A DNA stretch of 64,000 nucleotides. Source: Megalobrama amblycephala (Eukaryota > Chordata > Actinopteri > Cypriniformes > Xenocyprididae). A program made the translations under genes and the position numbers. Positions 45,136 through 56,200 of the stretch are shown piece after piece. The stretch covers positions 1,025,623 through 1,089,622 of the forward strand of contig NC_063045.1 of assembly GCF_018812025.1 (NCBI RefSeq), given 5' to 3'. How positions within the stretch are numbered: position 1 is the stretch's first letter; every line of letters starts with the position of its first letter. The notes beneath the pieces are model-generated. The model made no database searches. It saw only the letters and a program-made list of their open reading frames with translations, and had not been told where the DNA came from.

Positions 45136-46092
45136 ATGTTTCACAAAAAAGCCAAAAATGTTTTTATCTGCCCTCAATGCGGAAAAAGTTTCACTCAAAA
45201 AATAGGTCTTCAGAGGCACATGAGGATTCACACCGGAGAGAGACCATTCACTTGCCCTCAATGCGGGAAGAGTTTTGCATGTAAAAGAAACCTTATGGAT
45301 CACATAAGAACTCACACTGGAGAAAAGCCTTTCACGTGCGATCAATGTGGGAAGAGTTTCGCATACAAAACAGGTCTGAACCGGCACACAAGGATTCATA
45401 CTGGAGAGAAACCATTCATGTGCCCTCAATGTGGACGAGGTTTTGCACTGTCGGGAGCCATTAGGAGGCACATAAAAATCCACAGTGGAGAGAAACCATT
45501 CACATGTGGTCACTGCGGAAAGAGTTTCACGTATAAAGAAAACCTCACGGAGCACATGCGGATCCACACTGGAGAGAGACCCTACGCTTGTACTGAGTGT
45601 GGAAAGAGGTTCACGCATGTCAGCAGTCTGAAAGAGCATCTTCACACACACTCTGCAGAGCGGCTGTTTAACTGCGAACAGTGCAGTAAAGCGTTTCTGT
45701 CGTCATCGATGCTGAAGAGACACCTGCAGGTGCACGTGCAGGAGAAGCCGTACTTGTGTTCTCTGTGCGGGAAGAGTTTTGCACGGCTAGACGGTTTTAA
45801 GGAGCACCAAAAAATTCATAGCGGAGCGAGAACTCATGTGTGCTTTGAGTGCGGAAATGGATTTATATCGACCTCGCATTTGAAAACACATCAGAGGATT
45901 CACACTGGAGAGAAACCTTACATGTGTTCACACTGCGACAAGAGATTCAGTCGGTCAGGATCCCTGAAGGCACACGAGAGGATCCACACTGGAGAGAAAC
46001 CGTACCACTGCACTGAATGTGGAAAGAGTTTCAATCAATCAAATCAACTGCTGAGTCACAGGAAAAAGCATCACCCGATGTCGCCGCAGTAA
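45136..46092 (+). CDS. Zinc-finger array of gene 2, internal-start reading frame
   Basis: This 318-residue frame starts MFHKKAKNVFICPQC and holds eleven C2H2 fingers with mostly TGEKP/TGERP linkers. Irregular linkers follow fingers 6 (SAERLF), 7 (VQEKPY) and 8 (SGARTH). No effector domain is present. It is the only frame that can express the fingers if the upstream frameshift is real. Confidence 0.75.
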   Translation: MFHKKAKNVFICPQCGKSFTQKIGLQRHMRIHTGERPFTCPQCGKSFACKRNLMDHIRTHTGEKPFTCDQCGKSFAYKTGLNRHTRIHTGEKPFMCPQCGRGFALSGAIRRHIKIHSGEKPFTCGHCGKSFTYKENLTEHMRIHTGERPYACTECGKRFTHVSSLKEHLHTHSAERLFNCEQCSKAFLSSSMLKRHLQVHVQEKPYLCSLCGKSFARLDGFKEHQKIHSGARTHVCFECGNGFISTSHLKTHQRIHTGEKPYMCSHCDKRFSRSGSLKAHERIHTGEKPYHCTECGKSFNQSNQLLSHRKKHHPMSPQ

Positions 46093-46139
46093 TCGTGTCA
46101 CAGTGAAACTTGAGGGGGTTTTTCTTGAAGGGAAGTGAT

Positions 46140-46260
46140 ATTAAAATGATTTCTCAAACATCAAATCATCATATTAGGATGATTTCTGAAGGATCATGTG
46201 ACACTGAAGACTGGAGTAATGATGCTGAAAAATTTGTTCACAGAAATAAATTTGTCTGTT
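46140..46260. repeat. Fragment of a dispersed repeat in the 3' UTR of zinc-finger gene 2
   Basis: The sequence TTTCTGAAGGATCATGTGAC with following 'actgaagactggagtaatgatgctga' is one I recall as widespread in cyprinid 3' ends. AATAAA follows near 46244. Confidence 0.45.
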
Positions 46261-46317
46261 ATAACTTTTTTCAATATTACTGTTTTTGATTGTATCTTCT
46301 TTCACTGCAGTATGTTT

Positions 46318-46430
46318 TTCCGCTCCAGTCAACTAGGTGGTGACAATGCACTATTAGTTACCACAAAAGCAAAAGAAGATAGAAGCAAAAAACGCAACTT
46401 CTGTCTGGGGTCAGATTTAGATTTAATTGG
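46318..46430 (+). promoter_or_regulatory. Degraded zinc-finger first-exon module, copy 3
   Basis: CGCTCCAGTCAACTAGGTGG and 'accacaaaagcaaaagaagatag' resemble the module at 58877, including the preceding 'gtttttccgctcc'. Its CTCF-like core (46330-46343) has decayed. It lies downstream of gene 2 and upstream of gene 3. Confidence 0.5.
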
Positions 46431-46669
46431 TTTAGTTAAAAAAAAAAAATGAAACCAGCAAATAATAGGACACGTAAACCAAATTTTTAGGTTTAGAAGC
46501 AGTAATGTGAAGCTTTTGACTTGACAATTTGTGTATTATTTGAGCAGTAAAACTGTTTAAATCATCCTTTAAGTAAAGAAATTTCAACATTAGAAAGCCA
46601 GTTTTTAATAATAAAGAAGTTTTAAAGGGAGCCCCTGGTGTTAAGACTTAATATAACGTAAATTATGTA

Positions 46670-46704
<35 letters not shown>

Positions 46705-47324
46705 GTGAACTAACCCATTAAAATTGCAGTTTTAATGGGTTTCAATGTGGACATTTTTGTCCAAAAGGTCCTGAGAGGAACTATTTTGTGATACTAGTGC
46801 AAAATATATATATTTTTTTTAAAGGAAATGGTGGTGAAATAGTACAATTCCAATAAAAATACACACCTGTGCTAAAATTTATGCAGTTGGCAAAATGATA
46901 AAAAACAAAACAACTGAAAAATGTCTTTAAGGTCACACAAGGATTAAATAAAAACTGACCTGGTTTCTGAATGCATATTACTAGGAACAATTATGTTTTT
47001 GTAACTTAAAAAATAATAAAAAAATCGTTAAATAAATGGTGCAGTTTGTTGGTTTTCTTCTAGGGTTTCTATGCTATGCTTGTTTCTGTGTGGAGTTGTT
47101 ATATTACTGCAGGTTATTCATCGTCACGTGTCCTTTAAGAGAAGCCTTTATGTTATAGCTCTAATTATAAGTTCACATTATACATTATTTTTAATTTTAT
47201 AAATACACATTTGTCTTATTTATATATATATATATTTACATTCATATGCGTTTATTGACCTCTCGTACAGAATTCAGCTCTATTTGTTTTCAAAACGCTA
47301 GAACCGTAATATTCTCTCCGCACT

Positions 47325-47442
47325 CCAGTCCAGTAGGTGGCGATACATTCACTGAAGTCTGTTTGTCACGTACCACAAAAGTAAAAGGATAAGGAGGCTA
47401 TGATCGCTATCTTGGGTCTGGGCTGTGATCGATTTTATTGGT
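47325..47442 (+). promoter_or_regulatory. First-exon module of zinc-finger gene 3
   Basis: CCAGTAGGTGGCGA at 47330-47343 is close to the CTCF core, followed by 'accacaaaagtaaaagga' and a GTAAGT donor at 47443. Together with 'ttcatatgcgtttattgacc' upstream, it is a duplicate of the 52495-52690 segment. Confidence 0.55.
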
Positions 47443-47856
47443 GTAAGTAGGGTGAGTAAAAAAATAATTATTACCCGACGGTAATCTTCTTTTGAAAGTT
47501 ATGGATCTCGATTTTTAAATCAAATGTATGCTTGTTCCGTTTATGGGTGAATAGGACTTAACTAACCATTATTTGTTGAGCCCCTGCCGTCAAATACTTG
47601 CACTTAGTTTTGTGTTATTTTAATAACTTTAATACTTGTTTTTATAAAATTAGGCGCGAAAGATTGGCGCGCAAATCTCTCAGTTCTAACGGAAGCGCGT
47701 TAGTCGATCATCCCATTCATTTTGTGGCACGACGTAAACATTAAGAAAATATCCAGCATTTCAATGATTATATTTTGACAACTAATTAGATTAGAGTCAT
47801 TGCTATATAATCAGAAACGGTATTTTGAAAGACATTTTCAGATGCGGTTTATAATG

Positions 47857-47914
47857 TACTGAAGAAGAAAGAGTGTTTATTCATGATTCTTCATTTATGA
47901 GGCTGAAGAAAGTT
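47857..47914 (+). pseudogene. Relic of the zinc-finger leader exon without its splice donor
   Basis: ACTGAAGAAGAAAGAG followed directly by TGTTTATTCATGATTCTTCA matches the end of the gene 2 leader exon and its intron. The GTTGG that forms the donor in gene 2 (41195-41199) is missing, and the MRDPE-coding part is lost. Gene 3 therefore probably starts inside its finger exon. Confidence 0.6.
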
Positions 47915-48863
47915 AAGTAAAGCTTCAAGCAGTTCATCACAAGATTTAGTTGTTTTAATTAGAAATCAAAAGAGCTATGAAATAACAAATGATATAGGGG
48001 CACTTTTTATGAACTGTACACAGCAAAGCCAAAACTCAATTTTTCAGTCACATTTTTTTTTTTTTTTTTTTTTTTTTACAATTTGTGTATTATTTGAGCT
48101 AAGCTGTTTAATGCATGCTTTTTACACTAGTTTTATTTTATTCCTTATGGCAGTTTGTTTTAATGTTGACAAAGTTAAAACTTGCATATAACTTTACACC
48201 GAAAAGTTAAAATTAGTAAGTGATTTAGTTTTACACTAAAGTCATGTTAACATACACTGTTTGTGACCCAGTTTTTTTGTGTTCATTTATGGGAAAAGTA
48301 GATGTCTTTTTTTGTGGTAATCAACTTTTAGCCACAAATGCTGTTGATCGTGCTTAATTCATTCTTGTTACTCTTATTGAAAATAAAGAAAATAGTGAAA
48401 TGACATGAAGGCAAAGTATGGCGATAGAGAATTGCTATGAACATATTCAAGATATGACATAAAATGTAGCTAATTGTAGCATTTATTCTTCTTACTTTTA
48501 GCTATTGCACTCTATGCATAAATTGTGAATTATGAAAACAAAAAAGTGTTTTTAATTTACCTTGAAAAAAGCTTGCAGATATTACAGTTTTGTGGGAATC
48601 ATCCTCAAGCTTAATCCTGAACTTGGTAAAACAATAACCTTTATTTAAAATGTGTTTCAAGCCTTCAAAATAAGAAGGAAAACATTTTTTTTTCTGTAAA
48701 ATTGGCCAGCTGCCATCTCATCAATGTATTCTGTACGTTGGAATAAATCCAGGAACATATAATGCATTAAAATCATCATAATCTTCTATAGCAGTTGAAG
48801 AAATCTCTTGAACTGTTTTCATGATTTACTGAGAACTTTAGTGTTTCTTTAATTTCAGACCCG

Positions 48864-49799
48864 ATGGATGAGAACAATGAGAATGATCAACTGAATGAAG
48901 TGGAGAAGAAACATCTTCATGTCAGAACTGGAGAAAAAACAGTTTTCAAGAAATCTTTCAGCTGCCCTCAGTGTGGAAAGCATTTAACAACCAAATATAT
49001 CCTCGAAGTTCATATGAGGATCCACACTGGAGAAAAACCGTTCACATGCACTCAGTGTGGAAAAAGATTCACATTCAAACAGAATCTCCGGGTTCACATG
49101 AGAGTTCATACTGGAGAGAAGCTGTTCACGTGTGATTATTGTGGGAAGAGTTTCAAATATGAGGGAAACCTCAAGGACCACACGAGGATCCACACTGGAG
49201 AGAGACCCTATGCATGTGTTCACTGCGGAAAGAGTTTCTCTGATAGGAAAACCTTTAAGATCCACATGAGGATCCACACCGGAGAGCGGCCTTTCGCATG
49301 CCGTCAGTGTGAAAAGAGGTTCACGCAGGCGAAATATCTTAAATCACATCTGCGTTCTCACTCTGGAGAAAGACTATTCAGCTGCGATCAGTGCGTCAAA
49401 TCATTTTTTACAGCATTATCCCTGAAGAAGCACCTGAAAGTTCATTTACAGGAAAAGCCACACTTGTGTTCTTTGTGTGGAAAGAGTTTCACAGAGCTCG
49501 GTTCATTAATAGTACACCAGAAAAGACACAGCGGCATGAAGAATCACATATGCAGCGAGTGCGGGAAGTCATTTATAACAAATAGTGAACTAAAAGTGCA
49601 CCAGAATATCCACACCGGAGAGAAACCGTTCAAGTGTTCACACTGCGACAAGAGATTCAATCAGTCAGGAAACCTGAAAACTCATGAGAGGATCCACACT
49701 GGAGAGAAACCATACACATGTGATCAATGCGGGAAGAGTTTCAGTCAGTTCGCTTCTCTGCTCAGGCATGGAAACACTATTATCTGTAATAAGCTGTAA
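48864..49799 (+). CDS. C2H2 zinc-finger protein 3 of cluster (9 fingers plus an atypical tenth)
   Basis: The frame of 311 residues starts at the ATG at 48864, five bases into an exon whose acceptor is TTTCAG (exon start 48859). The leader MDENNENDQLNEVEKKHLH matches the family. Nine regular C2H2 fingers follow, then a last one with CDQC, one His and HGNTIIC, in which a Cys six residues on stands in for the second His. Irregular linkers (SGERLF, LQEKPH, SGMKNH) fall at the same places as in genes 1 and 2. It has one finger fewer before these linkers. It is likely a nuclear DNA-binding protein; its target is unknown. Transcription probably begins at the module near 47.33-47.44 kb. Confidence 0.85.
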   Translation: MDENNENDQLNEVEKKHLHVRTGEKTVFKKSFSCPQCGKHLTTKYILEVHMRIHTGEKPFTCTQCGKRFTFKQNLRVHMRVHTGEKLFTCDYCGKSFKYEGNLKDHTRIHTGERPYACVHCGKSFSDRKTFKIHMRIHTGERPFACRQCEKRFTQAKYLKSHLRSHSGERLFSCDQCVKSFFTALSLKKHLKVHLQEKPHLCSLCGKSFTELGSLIVHQKRHSGMKNHICSECGKSFITNSELKVHQNIHTGEKPFKCSHCDKRFNQSGNLKTHERIHTGEKPYTCDQCGKSFSQFASLLRHGNTIICNKL

Positions 49800-50123
49800 G
49801 TAGTTCATCTCGAATTGCGGAGGTTAATAACTTCTCACTGGAGTTGTGAGATTGAGATCAACTGAAATGTGGATATTCTTTCCAACATAGCAACATTTTG
49901 TTCTTTTAAATGATCCCATGATTTACTCACCCTCAAGCCATCCTAGATGAATATGACTATCTTTGTTCAGTCAAACTTACTTTTAGTGCATATTACTGTT
50001 TCTATTATGAACAATTCATTCATGCATGTTTAGTAACATTTTTTTTTATTACAATATGTAATGAAAATGTTCAGCAATGCCTTCAATGTGGGAAGAGTTT
50101 CAACCAATCAGGGGTGCGTTTCC

Positions 50124-50220
50124 CGAAAGCATGGTTAGTCAACTATGGTTGTAAGATCCATTGAATTCTATTGGTAACAACGGAACTTGCAACCATAGTT
50201 CGCTTTGGGAAACGTACACC
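50124..50220. mobile_element. Small palindromic MITE in the zinc-finger relic
   Basis: GGGTGCGTTTCCCGAAAGC at the left is matched inverted by GCTTTGGGAAACGTACACC at the right, and inner parts (CTATGGTTG / CAACCATAG) also pair. The target duplication is unclear because a second MITE inserted at its right edge. Confidence 0.7.
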
Positions 50221-50224
50221 TGAT

Positions 50225-50566
50225 TAGGGCTGGGCGATATATCGCATGCGATTGTCACGCGCATTTCGTCAGTAAAGCCGGTTCCCTGATTACCGCTAAA
50301 TCGCCATCACCTGCTTTCAAATGGAGCGGCATTTAATAGACAGAGCCGTAGATCACAGACAAGCCACGCAATATCGCGTTCATTATCGGAGGCGATTCAT
50401 CTGCGATATAAACGCGATATTGCGTGGCTTGTCTGTGATCTACGGCTCTGTCTATTAAATGCCGCTTCATTTGAAAGCAGGTGATTGCGATTTAGCGGTA
50501 ATCAGGGAACCGGCTTTACTGACGAAATGCGCGTGACAATCGCATGCGATATATCGCCTAGCCCTA
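50225..50566. mobile_element. Near-perfect palindromic hAT MITE
   Basis: Ends TAGGGCTGGGCGATATATCG and its inverse flank a 342-bp near-perfect palindrome of about 160-bp arms. The 8-bp duplication CACCTGAT lies at 50217-50224 and 50567-50574. This matches hAT-type elements. Confidence 0.9.
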
Positions 50567-51023
50567 CACCTGATCAACTGCTAAATTACAGGAAAAAGCA
50601 TCACCTGATGTTGTCGTAATAATAAACTCATCATCATCAAGACCAGCACTTCCCTAAGAGATTCATTTGATAAAATTCCTGTAGTGTTCTTTATATGTCA
50701 CAGTATAAGTTCAGAGAAAATGGAGGTTTTGGAAGCTTTCAGAGAGTGAAGGAAAATCAGGTCCTTGTGAGCGTGTTTGTGTGTGAGTGAGTGTGTGAGT
50801 GTGATTGTGTGTGTGTGAGAGAGAGATAGTAAGTGAGTGTTATTGTGTGTGTGTGTGTTAGGCAAACATGCAGTTATGCGTGCATATGCGCGTCCCTGGT
50901 TGTCAGCTGTTAGTCCGATGGCAGTTCTTCCGTTGGCTTCTAACCTAAAACGACAAAATGAAGACATTTAATAATGTTATGATTTTATATGTCTATGAGT
51001 ATCATTTGTCTATTAAAAAACAT

Positions 51024-51350
51024 TGGTAACACCTTACAAAAAGGTTCATTAGTTAAGCATTAGTTAATGTAATAACTAACATGAAGTAACCATGAGCAAT
51101 ACATTTGTTGCTGTATTTACCAATCTTCGTTAATGTTAGTTAATAAAAATTCAGTTGTTCATAGTTTGTTCATGTTAGTTCACAGTGCATTAACTAATGT
51201 TAACAGGATTTTAATAATGTATTAGTAAATGTTGAAATTAACATTAACAAAGATTAATAAATGCTGTGTAAGTGCAGTTCACTATTAGTTCCTGCTAACT
51301 AATGTAGTTAACTAATGTTAACTAATGAACTTTATTTTAAAGTGTTACCA
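51024..51350. mobile_element. Palindromic MITE with TGGTAACAC ends
   Basis: TGGTAACACCTTA and the inverted TAAAGTGTTACCA-type end bound a 327-bp element full of 'gttaactaatgttaac' sequence. AAACAT flanks both sides (51018-51023 and 51351-51356) as a 6-bp direct repeat. It is a family I recall as very common in cyprinids. Confidence 0.75.
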
Positions 51351-51639
51351 AAACATTTAAGACTGACGATTTGGATTTTGTTAGACCAAGATTAGCGCAC
51401 ATTTGAAGACTAAATGGGTTTTGCCGCATTTAGGCGTCTCGGTGTTGTACAACTTACTGAAACGTATCTCGTGCAATTGCTCAATCAGTGTTTCAACGGT
51501 GAAAAGACATCAATAAAACGGCTTGTAAACACTGTGTCACATAGCATTTACCTTAGAAAAGCCATTCCATGTCCACAACTTGTTAGTTACCAAGAGAAAT
51601 GAAATCTTTCACTAAATAAATGCACTGTTTTAACCTATA

Positions 51640-52310
51640 TATAGTGCTGCTTGAAAGTTTGTGAACCATATGCATGTCATTTTTTATTTAGTATTGTCCT
51701 GAATAAGATATTTTACATAAACTATGTTTACATATAATCCATAAGACAAAAAATAGCTGAATTTATAAAAACAACCCGCTCAAAAGTTTGTGAACCCTTG
51801 ATTCTCAATACTGTGTGTGGTTACTTGATGATCCACGACTGTTTTTATGTTTTGTGATGGTTGTTCATGAGTCTCTTGTTTGTCCTGAGCAGTTAAACTG
51901 AGCTCTGTTCTTCAGAAAAATCCTCCAGGTCCCAAAAATTCTTCAGTTTTCCAGCATCTTTTGCATATTTGAACCCTTTCCAGCAGTGACTGTGTGATTT
52001 TGAGAGCCATCTTTTCAAACTGACTACAACTGAGGGACTCAAACACAACTATTAAAAAAGGTTCAAACATTCACTGATGCTCCAGAAGGAAACACGATGC
52101 ATTAAGAGTCGGGGGGTGAACACTTTAGAACAGGATGAAGAGGTAATATTGTACTTAATTTGTCTTCTGTTGCTTCTGAAGGGCAGTACTAAATGGAAAA
52201 AAAAAAAAAAAAAAAAGATATTTAAACAAAATAAGAAAAATTTGGACATCTTCATCCTCTTCATAATTTTTCATAGTTTGGGTTCTGTTGTTAACCTTTA
52301 ATATTATAGT
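51640..52310. repeat. Dispersed repeat with 'gtgctgcttgaaagtttgtgaa' start
   Basis: Two related phrases, CTTGAAAGTTTGTGAACC and CAAAAGTTTGTGAACCCT, open the element, followed by a long body lacking a coding frame. I recall near-identical sequence as repetitive in teleosts. Superfamily and ends are not determined. Confidence 0.45.
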
Positions 52311-52494
52311 AATGTTCAAGTAAGGGCTCCCTACATAGTTAGATACAATTTGTTCAGTAAGCCACTAAAAAAAAAAAAAAAAAAAATTTTTAAGTTTTCT
52401 CATCCTACTGTACCGAAGCCATACTGAACCGTGACTTCAAAACCGAGGTACGTACCGAACCGTCAGTTCTATCTGCCGTTACACCCCTAATATG

Positions 52495-52525
<31 letters not shown>

Positions 52526-52690
52526 TCATATTCATATGTGTTTATTGACCTCTCGTGCAGAACTCTATTTGTTTTCAAAACGCTGGTATCAAACCGCAGT
52601 ATTCCAGTCCAGTAGGTGGAGAAATGCCTGAAGTCGGTTTGTCACGTACCACAAAAGTAAAAGCAGATAGAGAAAGCTATCTTGTTCCTA
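52495..52690 (+). promoter_or_regulatory. Orphan zinc-finger first-exon module, copy 5
   Basis: The (TA)n run, 'attcatatgtgtttattgacctctcg', CCAGTAGGTGGAGA (52609-52622) and 'gtcacgtaccacaaaagtaaaag' repeat the gene 3 first-exon segment at 47.2-47.4 kb. No zinc-finger exon follows in the next 11 kb. Confidence 0.6.
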
Positions 52691-53190
52691 ATGGAAGGGA
52701 GCATCCCTATGCTCTACTCCCTTCGAAGGGCAGAGCCCTTAAAGTGGGGACTTTGCAGGGAGCAGGGCATTTGCGTGTCGTTATGTAGCCGTTTGGAATG
52801 CACTTGGCGAAGGGGGCAACGTAATTTCTTCATTATCTTCACCTGGGATGTTCTCATAACAACGCAGCATCGTGTCTATCAGCTGATTAGCTGTTCTTAC
52901 GTCAGAAGTTTCTTATTGTTGCTGTTAACATAGCTGTTGCAAATAAAGATACATTTTATATATTTTTAAATACATGTGTGTGTGAGTGTATTTCAATGTT
53001 CTCAACTCTAAAATTTGCCATTTCATCTTTGGACAATGTATAACTCAACACATTTCTAACCTATGAAACTTATTTAAACATGACAAAAATTTGTAAAATA
53101 TATAATGAAAAAAAACATCTTGAATTGCTATGTTTGTTAACGCGAACTCTCCTGCCATCTAGCTTTAAAATTAATGAATCACGAGTATTC
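52691..53190. other. Unassigned sequence after the orphan module
   Basis: Short open frames here lack recognisable domains. A phrase rich in 'gggagcagggcattt' may belong to a dispersed repeat. Nothing further is supported. Confidence 0.4.
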
Positions 53191-53201
53191 GCTGGGTCAC
53201 A

Positions 53202-56200
53202 TACGGAAGAGGATTAGGGCCAAGCAATAATAAAAAAATAAAACCATCTCGAGATTAAAGTTGTTAAATTTCGAGAAAAAAAGTCAAAATAAAATGTTGA
53301 GAATAAACTCATTAAATTACGAGAAAAAATTAATTAAATTACGAGAAAAAAATCGTTAAATTATGAGAAAAATGTCATTAAATTTAGAGGAAAAAAGTCG
53401 AGATAAAATGTTGAGAATAAACTCATTAAATTACGAGAAAAAACTCATTAAATTGCAAGAAAAAAGTCAAGATAAAATGTTGAGAATAAACTCGTTAAAT
53501 TACGAGAAAAAACTCATTAAATTACGAGAAAAAACTTGTTAAATTTCAAGAAAAAACTTGTTAAATTTCGAGAAAAAAGTCGAGATAAAATGTTGAGAAT
53601 AGTCATTAAATTACGAGAAAAAAGTCGTTAAATTACGAGAAAAAAACGTGTTAAATTTCGAGAAAAATGTTGAGATAAAATGTTGAGAATAAAGTCATTC
53701 AATTACGAGAAAAAAGTCGTTAAATTACAAGAACAAATTAGTTAAATTATGAGAAAAATGTCGTTAAATTTCGAGAAAAAAGTCGAGATAGAATGTTGAG
53801 AATAAACTCATTAAATTACGAGAAAAAAACTCATTAAATTACGAGAAAAAACTCGTTAAATTTCAAGAAAAAACTCGTTAAATTATGAGAAAAATGTCAT
53901 TAAATTTCGAGGGAAAAAGTCGAGATAAAATGTTGAGAATAAACTCATTAAATTACGAGAAAAAACTCATTAAATTTCAAGAAAAAACTCGTTAAATTAT
54001 GAGAAAAATGTCATTAAATTTCGAGGGAAAAAGTCGAGATAAAATGTTGAGAATAAACTCATTAAATTACGAGAAAAAAGTCGTTAAATTACAAGAACAA
54101 ATTAGTTAAATTATGAGAAAAAACTCGTTAAATTTCAAGAAAAAACTTGTTAAATTTCGAGAAAAAAAGTCAAGATAAAATGTTGAGAATAAAGCCATTC
54201 AATTACGAGAAAAAAGTCGTTAAATTACAAGAACAAATTAGTTAAATTATGAGAAAAATGTCGTTAAATTTCGAGAAAAAAGTCGAGATAAAATGTTGAG
54301 AATAAACTCATTAAATTACTAGAAAAAACTCGTTAAATTTCAAGAAAAAACTTGTTAAATTTCGAGAAAAAAGTCAAAATAAAATGTTGAGAATAAACTC
54401 ATTAAATTACGAGAAAAAACTCATTAAATTGCAAGAAAAAAGTCAAGATAAAATGTTGAGAATAAACTCGTTAAATTACGAGAAAAAATTCATTAAATTA
54501 CGAGAAAAAACTTGTTAAATTTCAAGAAAAAACTTGTTAAATTTCGAGAAAAAAGTCGAGATAAAATGTTGAGAATAGTCATTAAATTACGAGAAAAAAG
54601 TCATTAAATTACGAGAAAAAAGTCGTTAAATTACGAGAAAAAAACTTGTTAAATTTCGAGAAAAATGTGGAGATAAAATGTTGAGAATAAAGTCATTCAA
54701 TTACGAGAAAAAAGTCGTTAAATTACAAGAACAAATTAGTTAAATTATGAGAAAAATGTCGTTAAATTTCGAGAAAAAAGTCGAGATAAAATGTTGAGAA
54801 TAAACTCATTAAATTACGAGAAAAAACTCATTAAATTACGAGAAAAAACTCGTTAAATTTCAAGAAAAAACTTGTTAAATTTCGAGAAAAAAGTCGAGAT
54901 AAAATGTTGAGAATAGTCATTAAATTACGAGAAAAAAGTCGTTAAATTACGAGAAAAAAACTTGTTAAATTTCGAGAAAAATGTGGAGATAAAATGTTGA
55001 GAATAAAGCCATTCAATTACGAGAAAAAAGTCGTTAAATTACAAGAACAAATTAGTTAAATTATGAGAAAAATGTCGTTAAATTTCGAGAAAAAAGTCGA
55101 GATAAAATGTTGAGAATAAACTCATTAAATTACGAGAAAAAACTCATTAAATTACGAGAAAAAACTCGTTAAATTTCAAGAAAAAACTTGTTAAATTTCG
55201 AGAAAAAAAGTCAAAATAAAATGTTGAGAATAAACTCATTAAATTACGAGAAAAAACTCATTAAATTGCAAGAAAAAAGTCAAGATAAAATGTTGAGAAT
55301 AAACTCGTTAAATTACGAGAAAAAATTCATTAAATTACGAGAAAAAACTTGTTAAATTTCAAGAAAAAACTTGTTAAATTTCGAGAAAAAAGTCGAGATA
55401 AAATGTTGAGAATAAAGTCATTAAATTACGAGAAAAAACTCATTAAATTACGAGAAAAAACTCGTTAAATTTCAAGAAAAAACTTGTTAAATTTCGAGAA
55501 AAAAGTCGAGATAAAATGTTGAGAATAGTCATTAAATTACGAGAAAAAAGTCGTTAAATTACGAGAAAAAAACTTGTTAAATTTCGAGAAAAATGTGGAG
55601 ATAAAATGTTGAGAATAAAGCCATTCAATTACGAGAAAAAAGTCGTTAAATTACAAGAACAAATTAGTTAAATTATGAGAAAAATGTCGTTAAATTTCGA
55701 GAAAAAAGTCGAGATAAAATGTTGAGAATAAACTCATTAAATTACGAGAAAAAACTCATTAAATTACGAGAAAAAACTCGTTAAATTTCAAGAAAAAACT
55801 TGTTAAATTTCGAGAAAAAAAGTCAAAATAAAATGTTGAGAATAAACTCATTAAATTACGAGAAAAAACTCATTAAATTGCAAGAAAAAAGTCAAGATAA
55901 AATGTTGAGAATAAACTCGTTAAATTACGAGAAAAAATTCATTAAATTACGAGAAAAAACTTGTTAAATTTCAAGAAAAAACTTGTTAAATTTCGAGAAA
56001 AAAGTCGAGATAAAATGTTGAGAATAAAGTCATTAAATTACGAGAAAAAAGTCGTTAAATTACGAGAAAAAAGTCGTTAAATTACGAGAAAAAAACTTGT
56101 TAAATTTCGAGAAAAATGTGGAGATAAAATGTTGAGAATAAAGTCATTCAATTACGAGAAAAAAGTCGTTAAATTACAAGAACAAATTAGTTAAATTATG

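Larger units (their letters stand above)
41146..46092 (+). pseudogene. C2H2 zinc-finger gene 2 of cluster (11 fingers), frameshifted leader
   Basis: A leader exon at 41075-41194 contains an ATG at 41146 and the MRDPEHCRMKHTEEQR peptide typical of fish ZNF genes. It splices (phase 1) to the exon starting at 45055, which continues DLMEVKEEEKHH. An A6 run at 45145-45150, where five are expected, shifts the frame just before the fingers, and the leader frame then stops at 45284. The eleven intact C2H2 fingers lie in another frame, which opens at the ATG at 45136 and ends at 46092 (318 residues). The gene may therefore be a recent pseudogene, may be translated from the internal ATG (A at -3), or may carry a sequencing error. 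Its fingers align one for one with those of gene 1. The 3.9-kb intron is filled by nested transposons. Confidence 0.75.
50070..50618 (+). pseudogene. Relic of a zinc-finger terminal exon split by two MITEs
   Basis: TGCCTTCAATGTGGGAAGAG encodes C-L-Q-C-G-K and continues to S-F-N-Q-S at about 50122. After two insertions the reading resumes at about 50571 with QLLNYRKKHHLMLS and a stop, matching the C-terminus of gene 2 (QLLSHRKKHHPMSPQ). Only part of one finger remains. It is a fourth member of the cluster or a former 3' end of gene 3. Confidence 0.75.
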
